A DNA stretch of 64,000 nucleotides from Halapricum desulfuricans (GCF_017094525.1 NZ_CP064788.1:2031030-2095029); one strand, 5' to 3'. Shown: positions 36,486-45,971, counted from the stretch's first letter. Made by a program: numbers and translations. Notes: generated by a model from the letters alone, not told the origin.

Positions 36486-39400
36486 ATGACCTCTCTTCGA
36501 CACTACGACTGGCGCGCCGTCTACGAGAGCCAGCCTAGCGACGACCGGTCGTACCTCGTCGAGGAGTTCTACCGGCCCGCCCTGGAGCGTGCGACGCAGT
36601 ACGACCGTATCGCGGGTTACTTCAACAGCGGTGCGCTCGCTGCGGCCGCGAAAGGCATCGAGGCGTTTATCGACAACGACGCGGAGATGCGGCTTATCGT
36701 CGGCGCGCAACTTCAGGAACGCGATCGGCCGATACTCGAAGCCCTCGAAGACGAGTTCGACGAGCGATTTACTGACCTCGACGAATCCCAACTGGACGGC
36801 CGCCTGGAAATTCTCGCGTGGCTCCTCGAACACGACCGACTGAAGATCAAAGTCGCCCAGCCGAAGCACGGCAAATGGGGAGTCTTCCACCCGAAGGTCG
36901 GCATCTTCTACGACAGCGAGGGAAACCGCCTCTCGTTCGAAGGATCGGTCAACGAGACCAAAAGCGGCTGGACAATGAACTACGAGCGATTCAAAGTCCA
37001 CCGTGACTGGCGACGCGAAGAAGCGACTTACCTTACTGCCGACGTGGAATCGTTCGACCAGCTCTGGAACGACGACCACGAGTACGTCGATGTCTACGAC
37101 CTCTCGACCGCGATCGAGGAGAACATCATCGAGTGGAAATCACCCGACTCCTTCGACGGCGTCGAGAAAGCCGCCAAACGGGCACAGGGTAAGGACGAAC
37201 GACCCGAGGAAAGCGAAACGGGTGAGGTGACGGCGTCCGGCGCAGCAGCGGCAACGATCCTCGATAAGGGGCCGAAGATGCCGCAGGGGCTCCATATTGC
37301 CGAGGAAGCCAGCACGATCGACCCGTGGCCCCACCAGCGTGTCGTCTCCGACACCGCCGTCAACACGTACCCGCAGGGCTTCCTGTTCTGCGACGAGGTC
37401 GGACTGGGCAAGACCATTGAGATCGGGTTCACGCTGTCCCGGCTCGGCCTCACTGACGAGATCCAAAACTCGCTGCTCCTGGTTCCGGCCGGACTGACCC
37501 AGCAATGGCAGGAAGAACTCTGGGAGAAGTTCAACCTCAACACCTATCGGTACGACCGCACGACCGGCGGTGACTACGTCTTCTACGACGCATTCGGCAA
37601 CGCGACTGCGCCCCCTGGAGAAAGCGAACTCGATATCGACGCGGCCCGGCGTGCAGAGGATTGGACTGAGAGCCCGATCTGGCGGTTCGTACACGATCGT
37701 CAGGCCGACTCCGACCAGCCCGTCATCGTTATTATGTCGTGGCACACGGCACGTCTCTCCCGCTACTGGGACGATATCGCCCCTGGTGGCAAGGACAATG
37801 GCCGACAACGGGGCAACGTCCCGGCAAGCGTCCGTGGCCGCGACGCCAGTGAACGCGAGGGCGTCTGGGATACAGTCGTCGTCGACGAAGCGCACAATGC
37901 GCGCCGAACGACCAACCTCTACGGACTCCTCGAAGAGCTCCGGCCACACACTCAAACCTACTACCTGATGACGGCGACGCCGATGCAACTCCACCACGAG
38001 GAACTCTACGATCTTCTCACGTTGCTTGAGCTTCCTGACGAGTGGGACAACCGCAACCGGTTCTCGGACTTCTTCCGAACACGCCGGGCGCTCATCGATG
38101 CGCTCGACGAGAGCGGATCCGACGAGGCACTGACCGAGATCAGCACACAGCAAACGCTGGATGGGGAGTATCAAGCCGGGATCGACACGTCGCTGTCCAC
38201 GTCGGAAGAGATCTACCTGAAAGTGAGCGAAGCACTCGGTCTTGAAGACGAAGCAATCGCTCGTCAGCGTCTGCTGACGGCGTGTAAGCTTGCTCGTTCG
38301 TACGGAGACTCCTACGACGGATACGTGGAAACGGTAGACGAAGCGATAGCTGCCGCCGATCTCGACACGTTCATGGGCGAAGATCGACAGCTCAAGCAAC
38401 TCCTCTATCCGGAGAGTGTCGTGGCGACTGAGCCGTTTATCGTTAGTCGGTCGGACCGACGAACCGCGATCGATGAGCTCTCGGAAGACGCCTGGCGCGT
38501 CATTCAGGAAGTGCTTGACGAGGCCACACCGGTAAACGCGTTGCTACATCGGAATACTCGGGACACCCTAGAAAAATATAGCGAGGCGGATATCCTGGAC
38601 GAGTCGGTCGCTGACCGAGATCCCGAGCGGAAAGACATCTCGCTGTCCGACGAAGCCGCTGAAGTGTACGAGCGCATCGACGAGTACACAACGAAGTTCT
38701 ACAAGAAGGCCCAGGAAGCCGAAGAGCAGCAGACACAGGCGCTCGGGTTCGTTATGACAACCTATCGGGAGCGCCTCACCAGCAGCATCGCAGCGATTCG
38801 CAAGAGCCTCTCACACCGACTTGAGACGCTGGAGCGACAGCATAAGGCGCTCGAACGCAAGGCCGCAGTCGAAGAAGACATTGACGCGGAGGCGGCAGCC
38901 AGTCTGGCCGAGTTCTCGACAGCGGAGCAGGTCGACTTCGCCGAGTTAGAAGACGGAGGCGAAAGTATGCTCGGTGTCGATATCTCGGAAGTGGTGCCGG
39001 GCGATACCGACGAGGGCCTGTCCCTCATCGAAGAGGAGATCACTGAGCTCAGGTCATTTATCCAAGACGTTCGGCAGATCGGGCGTGACCCGAAGATCAA
39101 CCAGCTGCGCGATGACCTCAGAGAACTCGACAAGCAAGGACACGACCGTGTGCTTGTCTTCACCCAATACACGGATACGCTCGACTACGTCCGGAGCCAT
39201 TTGACGCAGACGCACGGAGAAAACGTAGCGACGTACTCGGGACGGGGTGGCGAGATGTACGATGCCGACGCCGATGAGTGGTATGGAGTGAGCAAAGAGC
39301 AGGTTAAGCGCGCGTTTGCAGCCGAAGAAGACGGCGTCGACGTGCTCGTCGGGACCGAGGCAGCGAGCGAAGGGCTGAACCTCCAGGAGTGTGGCGCGGT

Positions 39401-40379
39401 CATCAACTACGACCTGCCGTGGAATCCGATGAAAGTCGAGCAGCGGATCGGTCGTGTGGACCGGATTGGCCAGGAACACGACGAGATCACGATTTACCAC
39501 TACATCTACGAAGACACGATCGAGAACGACATCTACGACGCGTTGGACGACCGGATCAATATGTTCGAAGACGTGGTCGGAGAGCTACAGCCGATCTTGG
39601 CCGGCGTGAATCAAAACATCAAGTCGGCAACGCTGGAGGGCGATGGGGACGCAGCTGCGTCTGTAAGCGAGCAGATGCAGGCCACTGGCGACCAAGATAC
39701 GGTCGACGTTCGAGAGGCGTTGACCGAGGTCGAGTCCGCAACACGCGAGGAGGTCCTTGCGAATGCACGTCTCACAGCGTGGGAATCATACAGCCACCCC
39801 GACATCGAATCAGTCGGTGCTGAATCACACGATAACGTACCATTCACTACGGGTAGTGTCGAAGCCGCCTTTACGTCTGTCTTTCCGGGTATCTTGGACT
39901 CGCTCACGGTCACTCCTGTGGCAGAGATCGAAGAAGCGAGCGAAATAGACGAGGAGTATCGCGAGGCCGTATATCGGGTTACGCTACCAGATGAAGTCGA
40001 AATCTCCTGGCAGTTGGAAGAGGGGACAGTTGCATCACAAATCGCCAATAAGGAAAATACCGTTGCAGTGACGTTCGATCCGGCCTGTGCAGACGAATAC
40101 CCGTCTCTTCGATTCGCCCTGCCCGGTGAACCGATCTTTGACCAGTTGGTCGATCTAGTCTGTTCTGCGACGGATACGGACAAATATGAATGGGTCCAGC
40201 TCGGGTACGACTGGACCGGCGACGACTACAGAACAGGTGGAGAGAGCTGGATTATTGGGCACTTATTTAAGGACGAAGCGGGAGTAGTTCTAGGCCCGGA
40301 TGGGACGGCAGTCGAGACTCCGACCGATATGGAAAGACTAGAAGAGTGGGTGCATCTGTTTACTCAAAATAGGACGTAG
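36486..40379 (+). CDS. PLD-SNF2 helicase of the defence operon
   Basis: This 1297-residue protein fuses an N-terminal phospholipase-D-like domain (about 15-200: an HPKVGIFYDSEGN H-K-D motif followed by SFEGSVNETKSG) to a superfamily-2 SNF2-type helicase. Helicase motifs are FCDEVGLGKTIEIGFTLSRL (motif I, about 300), VVDEAHNARR (motif II, about 466), MTATPMQL (motif III), and in the C-terminal lobe TQYTDTLDYVRSHL and QRIGRVDRIGQEHDEITIYH (motif VI, about 980). A coiled region with KSLSHRLETLERQHKALERK separates the lobes. It is 12 bp downstream of the methylase and completes the ATPase-methylase-helicase set. The PLD part may add a nuclease activity. Confidence 0.95.
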   Translation: MTSLRHYDWRAVYESQPSDDRSYLVEEFYRPALERATQYDRIAGYFNSGALAAAAKGIEAFIDNDAEMRLIVGAQLQERDRPILEALEDEFDERFTDLDESQLDGRLEILAWLLEHDRLKIKVAQPKHGKWGVFHPKVGIFYDSEGNRLSFEGSVNETKSGWTMNYERFKVHRDWRREEATYLTADVESFDQLWNDDHEYVDVYDLSTAIEENIIEWKSPDSFDGVEKAAKRAQGKDERPEESETGEVTASGAAAATILDKGPKMPQGLHIAEEASTIDPWPHQRVVSDTAVNTYPQGFLFCDEVGLGKTIEIGFTLSRLGLTDEIQNSLLLVPAGLTQQWQEELWEKFNLNTYRYDRTTGGDYVFYDAFGNATAPPGESELDIDAARRAEDWTESPIWRFVHDRQADSDQPVIVIMSWHTARLSRYWDDIAPGGKDNGRQRGNVPASVRGRDASEREGVWDTVVVDEAHNARRTTNLYGLLEELRPHTQTYYLMTATPMQLHHEELYDLLTLLELPDEWDNRNRFSDFFRTRRALIDALDESGSDEALTEISTQQTLDGEYQAGIDTSLSTSEEIYLKVSEALGLEDEAIARQRLLTACKLARSYGDSYDGYVETVDEAIAAADLDTFMGEDRQLKQLLYPESVVATEPFIVSRSDRRTAIDELSEDAWRVIQEVLDEATPVNALLHRNTRDTLEKYSEADILDESVADRDPERKDISLSDEAAEVYERIDEYTTKFYKKAQEAEEQQTQALGFVMTTYRERLTSSIAAIRKSLSHRLETLERQHKALERKAAVEEDIDAEAAASLAEFSTAEQVDFAELEDGGESMLGVDISEVVPGDTDEGLSLIEEEITELRSFIQDVRQIGRDPKINQLRDDLRELDKQGHDRVLVFTQYTDTLDYVRSHLTQTHGENVATYSGRGGEMYDADADEWYGVSKEQVKRAFAAEEDGVDVLVGTEAASEGLNLQECGAVINYDLPWNPMKVEQRIGRVDRIGQEHDEITIYHYIYEDTIENDIYDALDDRINMFEDVVGELQPILAGVNQNIKSATLEGDGDAAASVSEQMQATGDQDTVDVREALTEVESATREEVLANARLTAWESYSHPDIESVGAESHDNVPFTTGSVEAAFTSVFPGILDSLTVTPVAEIEEASEIDEEYREAVYRVTLPDEVEISWQLEEGTVASQIANKENTVAVTFDPACADEYPSLRFALPGEPIFDQLVDLVCSATDTDKYEWVQLGYDWTGDDYRTGGESWIIGHLFKDEAGVVLGPDGTAVETPTDMERLEEWVHLFTQNRT

Positions 40380-40547
40380 CTGGCTCTACACGGGGTCAGC
40401 ATAATCTGGTTGTAAGTAAGGCGTATATGCACCACTCACCGATCGGTGATTCTGTGTGGTGGTCCTATCGATCACGTGGGATCATCACACTCACAAAGGG
40501 GAAACGACTAACTTTTTGGAAAATCACATTTCACCAGATAGAGTCTC

Positions 40548-41654
40548 ATGGCTACCTCCCAACCAATCACTAGTAGATCGGAGATGCACCGAGTTTTCGA
40601 GGATCGTCTCCAGAACGTCCACTCCGATCTGCTGGAGGATACGCGGCTCGATGTCGGGAGGAATATGCTAAAAACCGCCCTTATTGAGACGAATATCTCG
40701 CCAGCTGCGTTTCGTGAGAAGCCGGTGCTTGAGGAGGTCATCAAGATTGAAGAGGAACTTCTGATGGTCAAAACCAAGAATCGAGAGGGGGAAGGTTGGT
40801 TATTTGTAGACGTTTATGATGACCGGTTATGGTCGATTTACTCCCTAACACCCTCGACATTCTTTAAAATCGCGATCAGCGATCTATTGAACAGCGACGG
40901 CGGTGGACTAGATCGCCTCTGGTTGCCGAGCGGCCATATCGAAGAGATCGGCGACATGGGAAAATTTGAGGGAGTGAAGATGAGCTTCGAGGCAGAAAAT
41001 ATCTTCCCAGAAGAGTTCTTAGAGGATAACGATGGCTTGCGCTTTACCGACTTGAATATCAGCGGATCCGGCCGGAACTCACGCGACCTCTACAATATCC
41101 TCCGGCAGACGGAAGAGGTTGCCGACTACATCTCGCTTACTCGTGTCCAGATTCGTCGCGAACGAGATGGGCACTTTATCCGCGAGCGGGTAACTAACGA
41201 TGGGAAGTTTACAACCCGCGGAGGTGACAGCATCAGACTCCACCTCTCTACTGTTGAAGAGATTAAAGCTCGGTATGAGCAACTTCTCACCCGTGTCGAA
41301 AATCATCATCGGATTAATGCTACGGAGAGTGACCACGGTGCCCGGGCTAGTGGCGGGCCAGTTGTGATCGAGTTCAGTCACCCAATTAAGGATGTCGAGA
41401 GATTTCTTTCACATATAGTAAATTCGAAGGAGCCGTTTCGGCTGACAGGACATATCAGACAGGTCAATGAGAACGCCTGCAAGGTCGACGCCGTCGACGG
41501 CCATAATGGCGATCGACTCACGCTTGAGGTTGCCGATGAGTGGCTACGTGTTTACCTTCACGGCGATGCCTGTGGGAATACTGCTCTTCGATTGTTCTCG
41601 AACCTTCAGCACTACTACGACCCCGCAGCAGAGTTGGTGATCCGAAATGGCTAG
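40548..41654 (+). CDS. Uncharacterised protein downstream of the defence operon
   Basis: This 368-residue protein shows no recognised domain. Visible segments are RLQNVHSDLLEDTRLDVGRN, KTKNREGEGWLFVDVYDDRL, VADYISLTRVQIRRERDGHF, VEEIKARYEQLLTRVENHHR (a likely helix), and a C-terminal beta-rich HGDACGNTALRLFSNLQHYY. It follows the helicase after 168 bp, long enough for its own promoter, and its stop overlaps the next ATG by 8 bp. The pair belongs with the defence operon by position and strand. A role as regulator or sensor module is possible. There is no direct sign. Confidence 0.8.
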   Translation: MATSQPITSRSEMHRVFEDRLQNVHSDLLEDTRLDVGRNMLKTALIETNISPAAFREKPVLEEVIKIEEELLMVKTKNREGEGWLFVDVYDDRLWSIYSLTPSTFFKIAISDLLNSDGGGLDRLWLPSGHIEEIGDMGKFEGVKMSFEAENIFPEEFLEDNDGLRFTDLNISGSGRNSRDLYNILRQTEEVADYISLTRVQIRRERDGHFIRERVTNDGKFTTRGGDSIRLHLSTVEEIKARYEQLLTRVENHHRINATESDHGARASGGPVVIEFSHPIKDVERFLSHIVNSKEPFRLTGHIRQVNENACKVDAVDGHNGDRLTLEVADEWLRVYLHGDACGNTALRLFSNLQHYYDPAAELVIRNG

Positions 41655-42588
41655 TCTGGATCGATCGCCACACACCCACCAAATCAACCTTTGGATTGCA
41701 CTCACCCAGTTCGAACCCACATTCACAGCAACCCTCGGTGAGTTAGGCTACGAGTGTGATGTCATCGAAGACCAGTTCTACATTACCGACGCCGACGGTG
41801 CCCAGATTATCCACCCTGACGTAATTCTCACCAATATTAATACGGATCACTCACTGGTCATAGACTGTAAAAGTTCCAGTCTAGACCGTGAGCAGTTGAT
41901 CCGGTACTTGGCGCTCAACGATCACGAAGAACAACTGGTCGTCCAGGATGTAATCGACGGCATTTCAGCCGGGGAGATATCGACGGAAGTCACACTTTCT
42001 TCGTTCGACGATCTTACAGACCAAGGTGTGCCGACTGATATCGCGGTCGTACACTTTGATCAAGACCCCTATAGTGGGCTTGCGATCTGGAACCCAGAGC
42101 CGCAGGAGTTTAGCCACCCACCAACGGCAGACCTGTTCCCAATTAACGTTGAGCCCGGGGAACCGTTGCCGACTGGGTATTATCCGTTTGATATATACGA
42201 GGCAGACAAAGAGGCGATGGTATCGAGCATCCTCAACTCGATTATCTCGCTGGCGATGAAACAGGGCGAATATTCGTTCGAGGAAATTCTTGACCAGGCA
42301 CATCCATACTGGGATAAGATCGGCTCTGATAAGCAGGCCGAGCTGCTAGAGCGGACTGAACGTATACACGCCGAACTGTTGGATGCCGGCCTTGACGAGT
42401 ATGTCGAGAAGATTGCCGGCACGAGCGGGCAAGAATGGGGACAGATATCGGCGACGATGCAAGCTATACAGGCTCGAACGGATTATTATGTGGATCGAGC
42501 ATTAGATCGGCTTCCACAAAGCCGATTAGATAGTGACGCTTGGCAGTCATCCACAGGTAGCGAAGATGATGAAGAGAACCCGGTGTAA
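41647..42588 (+). CDS. PD-(D/E)xK-like predicted nuclease or nuclease-fold protein
   Basis: This 313-residue protein has IIHPDVILTNINTDHSLVID followed by CKSSSLDREQLIRYL at residues about 55-90. The order of an aspartate in a hydrophobic strand, a linker and a D-x-K motif (VIDCK) is that of PD-(D/E)xK nuclease folds. The rest is a helical, acidic domain (SILNSIISLAMKQGEYSFEE, LLERTERIHAELLDAGLDEY, ATMQAIQARTDYYVDRALDR). The 8-bp overlap with the upstream gene shows that they are made together. It is the plausible effector of the two-gene add-on to the ATPase-methylase-helicase operon. The residue set is incomplete to my eye, so the nuclease call is tentative. Confidence 0.75.
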   Translation: MASLDRSPHTHQINLWIALTQFEPTFTATLGELGYECDVIEDQFYITDADGAQIIHPDVILTNINTDHSLVIDCKSSSLDREQLIRYLALNDHEEQLVVQDVIDGISAGEISTEVTLSSFDDLTDQGVPTDIAVVHFDQDPYSGLAIWNPEPQEFSHPPTADLFPINVEPGEPLPTGYYPFDIYEADKEAMVSSILNSIISLAMKQGEYSFEEILDQAHPYWDKIGSDKQAELLERTERIHAELLDAGLDEYVEKIAGTSGQEWGQISATMQAIQARTDYYVDRALDRLPQSRLDSDAWQSSTGSEDDEENPV

Positions 42589-42663
42589 GAAGAGAAGAGT
42601 TCGTCTGACTCGATATTAAGCGATTACTATCTTGCAACTCGATCTGAAAGTAGCCGTAGACAG

Positions 42664-43815
42664 TCAACTACGTTCGATCTCGAATGCTCTCTCCAGTAAC
42701 CTTGCAAGCTCAACCAGCGCGTGGACCGCACGGGGGCCGACAATCAAACTGACGCGGTCCGTCTCCACTTGGTGCTTCTTACCGAGAGAGATGACAAGGT
42801 CGTCATCCGGCGAGAATGAAGCGGAAAGCCACGCGGTAACGGTCTCTGTCCCAGAAAACCAGCTGGTTGTTATGTCGTGCCACTCGTCCTCACGTTTGTC
42901 ACCCGACGGCGGTTCTGACTCGAACCCCTCGCGTCTAAGCCGATCCGCGAATGAACGGAGTACGTCACAGTCTCCAGGAAAGACCTGCACGGTGACGCTC
43001 TCAATATCAGCGTTGTATCCACGCCCTCTCTTGCCGAGTTGAAACGTCAGGTCCTCCCACGGAGAACGCGAAATTGTGGCCCAAGCCCGACCACGTCGTC
43101 GGAGCGTCTGTTTTGCCACTGTCAGCCATTCATCCGACTGATCGAACGACTGCCAGAACTCGCCTGGGATCGGAATATCGAGCTCAACCGCGGGCTGCTT
43201 CTCTTGGCGGAGCCATCGGATGACATCCGGATAGCCCTCTAGTCCGGTACGATCTGGGAGCGCATACGGCCACACTGTCAAAACGCCCGAAAGATCGACA
43301 TCGTAATTCGAAAAGTCGTCTGGATACAGCCATGCGACGCTGAATCCCTTCTGTAAGTAATGATCGGTTACAGTCTCAATGTCCTTCCCCTCATTTCGGT
43401 ACTGGACTTCAACTGCGATGCCTTTTCCGTAGGGATATCGGGGCTCGTCAAGCGAAAGGAGGACATCGGCGATACGGTCACCGAGGCGTGATTCGAGTTC
43501 CAGTGTGCCATTCTGGAAGTCCTCTGTAAGTCGAGAGTAGGCTATCGACTTCATCCGAAGATGCTGGTCGGACTCACCGGGACATTTCCCCGTCTTGCCG
43601 ATATCGTCAAGCGTTATCTGGCCGCTTGTTTTCGTGAGTTCGATATCTTCCTCTTGTTTGTGGTGCCGGAAATGACGCGATACAAAGCTATCTCCGCGCT
43701 CGAAAGAAGGGATGACACTCATCGGTCCATCGCAGACCGGACAAGTCACGGTTTCATTGTCGTCGACCTGCGGTGGGATCACCCTATCGCCGTTAAGGAG
43801 TCCAAGAAACGGCAT
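42664..43815 (-). CDS. CoiA-like nuclease-fold protein with zinc finger
   Basis: This is a 383-residue protein. Residues about 20-60 contain CPVCDGPM and HFRHHKQ, a zinc-finger-like entry like that of competence protein CoiA. Residues about 75-175 follow CoiA: PGESDQHLRMKSIAYSRL, then a LGDRIADVLLSL segment and AVEVQYRNEGKDIETVTDHY, in which E and the Q/K region are the nuclease core, then GFSVAWLYPDDF. The C-terminal 150 residues are unassigned. CoiA homologues act in DNA uptake or recombination in bacteria. In an archaeal defence island the fold probably processes invading or recombining DNA. It is on the opposite strand to the defence operon, and 75 bp separates it from the end of that operon. 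Confidence 0.82.
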   Translation of the reverse strand: MPFLGLLNGDRVIPPQVDDNETVTCPVCDGPMSVIPSFERGDSFVSRHFRHHKQEEDIELTKTSGQITLDDIGKTGKCPGESDQHLRMKSIAYSRLTEDFQNGTLELESRLGDRIADVLLSLDEPRYPYGKGIAVEVQYRNEGKDIETVTDHYLQKGFSVAWLYPDDFSNYDVDLSGVLTVWPYALPDRTGLEGYPDVIRWLRQEKQPAVELDIPIPGEFWQSFDQSDEWLTVAKQTLRRRGRAWATISRSPWEDLTFQLGKRGRGYNADIESVTVQVFPGDCDVLRSFADRLRREGFESEPPSGDKREDEWHDITTSWFSGTETVTAWLSASFSPDDDLVISLGKKHQVETDRVSLIVGPRAVHALVELARLLERAFEIERS

Positions 43816-44038
43816 CTATTGATCTGAGATGAAGATTACTCATCGTCTGTACGATTATTGAATGGGCCGGGGTCGTCCCTGCTGGGTAGACTGGTGCAGC
43901 ATACTTATCAATCAAAAACAAATACCTGTAAAATATATTTTTTGGACACCTACCGACCCCCGTTTCAAGTGCTTCACCTGGAGTTGCTGCTGAGGTGTGG
44001 GCGGTGTATTTTGGTCAGGTGGCCTTAGCCACACGACT

Positions 44039-44076
44039 AAGGGGGAACCGGAAGCTTGTCTTCCGGATTCCCCCTT
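44039..44076. other. Strong hairpin A
   Basis: The left arm AAGGGGGAACCGGAAG (44039-44054) and the right arm CTTCCGGATTCCCCCTT (44060-44076) pair with only one bulged base and a 5-nt loop. It lies in the 389-bp space between the CoiA-like gene's start and the stop of the 588-residue gene, adjacent to hairpin B. It could be an intrinsic-like structure at the transcript end, a replication or processing signal, or part of a structured RNA. Confidence 0.75.
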
Positions 44077-44079
44077 GGT

Positions 44080-44121
44080 CGCGCGGCTGGGCGCGAGCAA
44101 CGTGAGCGTCCCAGCCGCGCG
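44080..44121. other. Strong hairpin B
   Basis: CGCGCGGCTGGG (44080-44091) pairs perfectly with CCCAGCCGCGCG (44110-44121), and the inner CGC/GCG can extend the stem to about 15 bp. The loop (44095-44105) is short. Together with hairpin A this gives two of the strongest inverted repeats in the window, only 3 bp apart, in otherwise featureless sequence. The role is unknown. Confidence 0.75.
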
Positions 44122-44204
44122 AAACGCGGGGTTATACCTAATTACGACAAAATAAGCCGAAATAAAGTGAAAATGAGAGTGATGCCTCTAATCAGGGCAC
44201 GATG

Positions 44205-45971
44205 CTACCCGGTGTCCCACTCGTCAGCGGGTGGACAGCCGGCGGCTTTCCACTCCTCAAAATCGAACATCTCGCGAGCTTTCTTGTTGTGCCGGGCCTC
44301 GCGTTGCTGGCCTTCAACCGACTTCTGGAAAGCCCGGTTCATATCACGGATGCGTAGCCGCTCACCGTCTGCCAGCGTCATCACGACGTGGACACCGGCG
44401 ATGAACTGCTCGACGTGCTGCTGGTAGGCCGTCTTGATCTCACGAAGGATCGACTGGGCTTCGTCTCGATCTGCCGGCTGGTAGCCGACCTTCAGGAGCT
44501 TTCGGCAGTCGTTTCGGTCAACCGTGCTAATCGCATACTCGCGCCGGAGCCGGCTCCACGCGTCGCGAGCGCGCTCCTCAGCGGCGTCAGCCAAGTCCAT
44601 AGCGGCACTCCCAATCTCCTGCTCGAAGCGATCTCCGGCCGCACGGATCCGTTTCAGGAGCTCCTGCTGGATCTTCTTCGACTCCAGTTCCAACTCGCCG
44701 TACGTATGGCGAATTAGCCCTTCCATCCGGCTTGTCACTTCTCGGATCGTCCGGTAGGTGTTGCCCGTCTGCTCGGCGGCCTCTTTCGGCGAGACCTTGC
44801 CACCGTCGGTTAGCAGCAACTCCGTCACGTCCCGGTCGGCCTCGGTCATATCGCCCCACAGCTGCATCACGCGGTGCTCTTGCTCGCTTTCGATCTTCGG
44901 CAGGGGGCACTGTACGATCTTCCGGGCTTCGTGGGTGTTCTCGACATCCCAGAAGGGATCGAACTCGACGAACGCGTGGCTATCGGCTGTGACCGCTAAC
45001 CCGGCCCACTCTAGGGCATTCAGGATCGTCTCTTCGAGCTCGCGGTGGGCGTCGTCGAGATCGTCCCATCGGACGGTCTGCTCGGTCCGGCTCGTCTGAT
45101 AGGCGACCTCGAACTTTGGATGGTAAGGTGCTTGGTCGGGTTCGTACTGTTGCGGTTCATTCGGGTAGTAGTGTTTCAGCTCTTTGCCGAGTTCGTGGCC
45201 CCGGATTAGCTCGCCAGCTTTCTCGTCTTCGACGGTGGCTGTGACGTAGTAACCGGGGATCTTCGTGTGGTCTTCGACGTGCTTGCGATAGCCCGAGCGG
45301 TCGCCCTGGATAAGCGTGTGCGCCCGTGCAATCGGACCATCAGGTGCGTGCAGTGAGCCGCTCTCGTCGCGATACAGCCGGACATAGTACGCAAGATCGT
45401 CGATGTGGCTATCTGGGTGTGGATGGTCGAAATAGCGACTCGCGATCCCGTACGCGCTCATCACGCGCTTTACGAGCGTCAAATACTCCTCGTGGGGGAT
45501 GTTGGACGCCTGGACCTGGACATCGATATACGGCGCGCCGTAGTCCGGTACGGAAACAGGCTTGCCGTCGGACCGAAGATCTGGCCAGCGCGGCCGGACT
45601 GTGATCGTTCCGCCTTTGACACGCTTGTCTCGATCGGCTCGCTTGCCCTCGTAGGTAGGCGAGTCCTTTGAGACGAAGTAAAACTGGAATTCCCGGACTT
45701 GCTCAAGCTGGAAGTCCGGATTGTCCCAGGGGTCGAGTCCACTTTTCGAGTAATCGAAGCACGTAGCCCACGTCTCGCCGAGAAGCTGGATCTCTTCGGT
45801 GGGCTTGCCTTCGGTTTCCCAGCGGTCGCCCCACTCTTTGATGAGGTTGTCCATCGCGTAGTAGGGCGCGAGTCCGTGGTCAGTCACGTTCGCGCCGGGG
45901 TGGACGCCGAATGTGAACCGAACGTCGCCCTCGTGAGGCGCGGCTTTGACGTGCCGGCTCACGCGCGACAC
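44205..45971 (-). CDS. Large uncharacterised HTH protein, possibly replication- or element-associated
   Basis: This is a 588-residue protein. The N-terminal part contains FGVHPGANVTDHGLAPYYAM, then a beta-rich region with VSVPDYGAPYIDVQVQASNI, VMSAYGIASRYFDHPHPDSH and DDLAYYVRLYRDESG. The middle has ADRDVTELLLTDGGKVSPKE and AAEQTGNTYRTIREVTSRME, a winged-helix-like module, and the end is a helical DRFEQEIGSAAMDLADAAEE. Haloarchaeal proviruses and integrative elements often carry proteins of this size and shape near their ends; a replication or control role is suspected, not shown. Two strong hairpins follow its stop, and tRNA 3' fragments lie just upstream of its start, which fits a position near the end of an integrated element. 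Confidence 0.78.
   Translation of the reverse strand: MSRVSRHVKAAPHEGDVRFTFGVHPGANVTDHGLAPYYAMDNLIKEWGDRWETEGKPTEEIQLLGETWATCFDYSKSGLDPWDNPDFQLEQVREFQFYFVSKDSPTYEGKRADRDKRVKGGTITVRPRWPDLRSDGKPVSVPDYGAPYIDVQVQASNIPHEEYLTLVKRVMSAYGIASRYFDHPHPDSHIDDLAYYVRLYRDESGSLHAPDGPIARAHTLIQGDRSGYRKHVEDHTKIPGYYVTATVEDEKAGELIRGHELGKELKHYYPNEPQQYEPDQAPYHPKFEVAYQTSRTEQTVRWDDLDDAHRELEETILNALEWAGLAVTADSHAFVEFDPFWDVENTHEARKIVQCPLPKIESEQEHRVMQLWGDMTEADRDVTELLLTDGGKVSPKEAAEQTGNTYRTIREVTSRMEGLIRHTYGELELESKKIQQELLKRIRAAGDRFEQEIGSAAMDLADAAEERARDAWSRLRREYAISTVDRNDCRKLLKVGYQPADRDEAQSILREIKTAYQQHVEQFIAGVHVVMTLADGERLRIRDMNRAFQKSVEGQQREARHNKKAREMFDFEEWKAAGCPPADEWDTG

Noticed and set aside
29557-42588. Complete BREX system
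   Set aside because: PglZ-type phosphatase, BrxL, BrxA and BrxB are absent in the window, so calling it BREX would be wrong.
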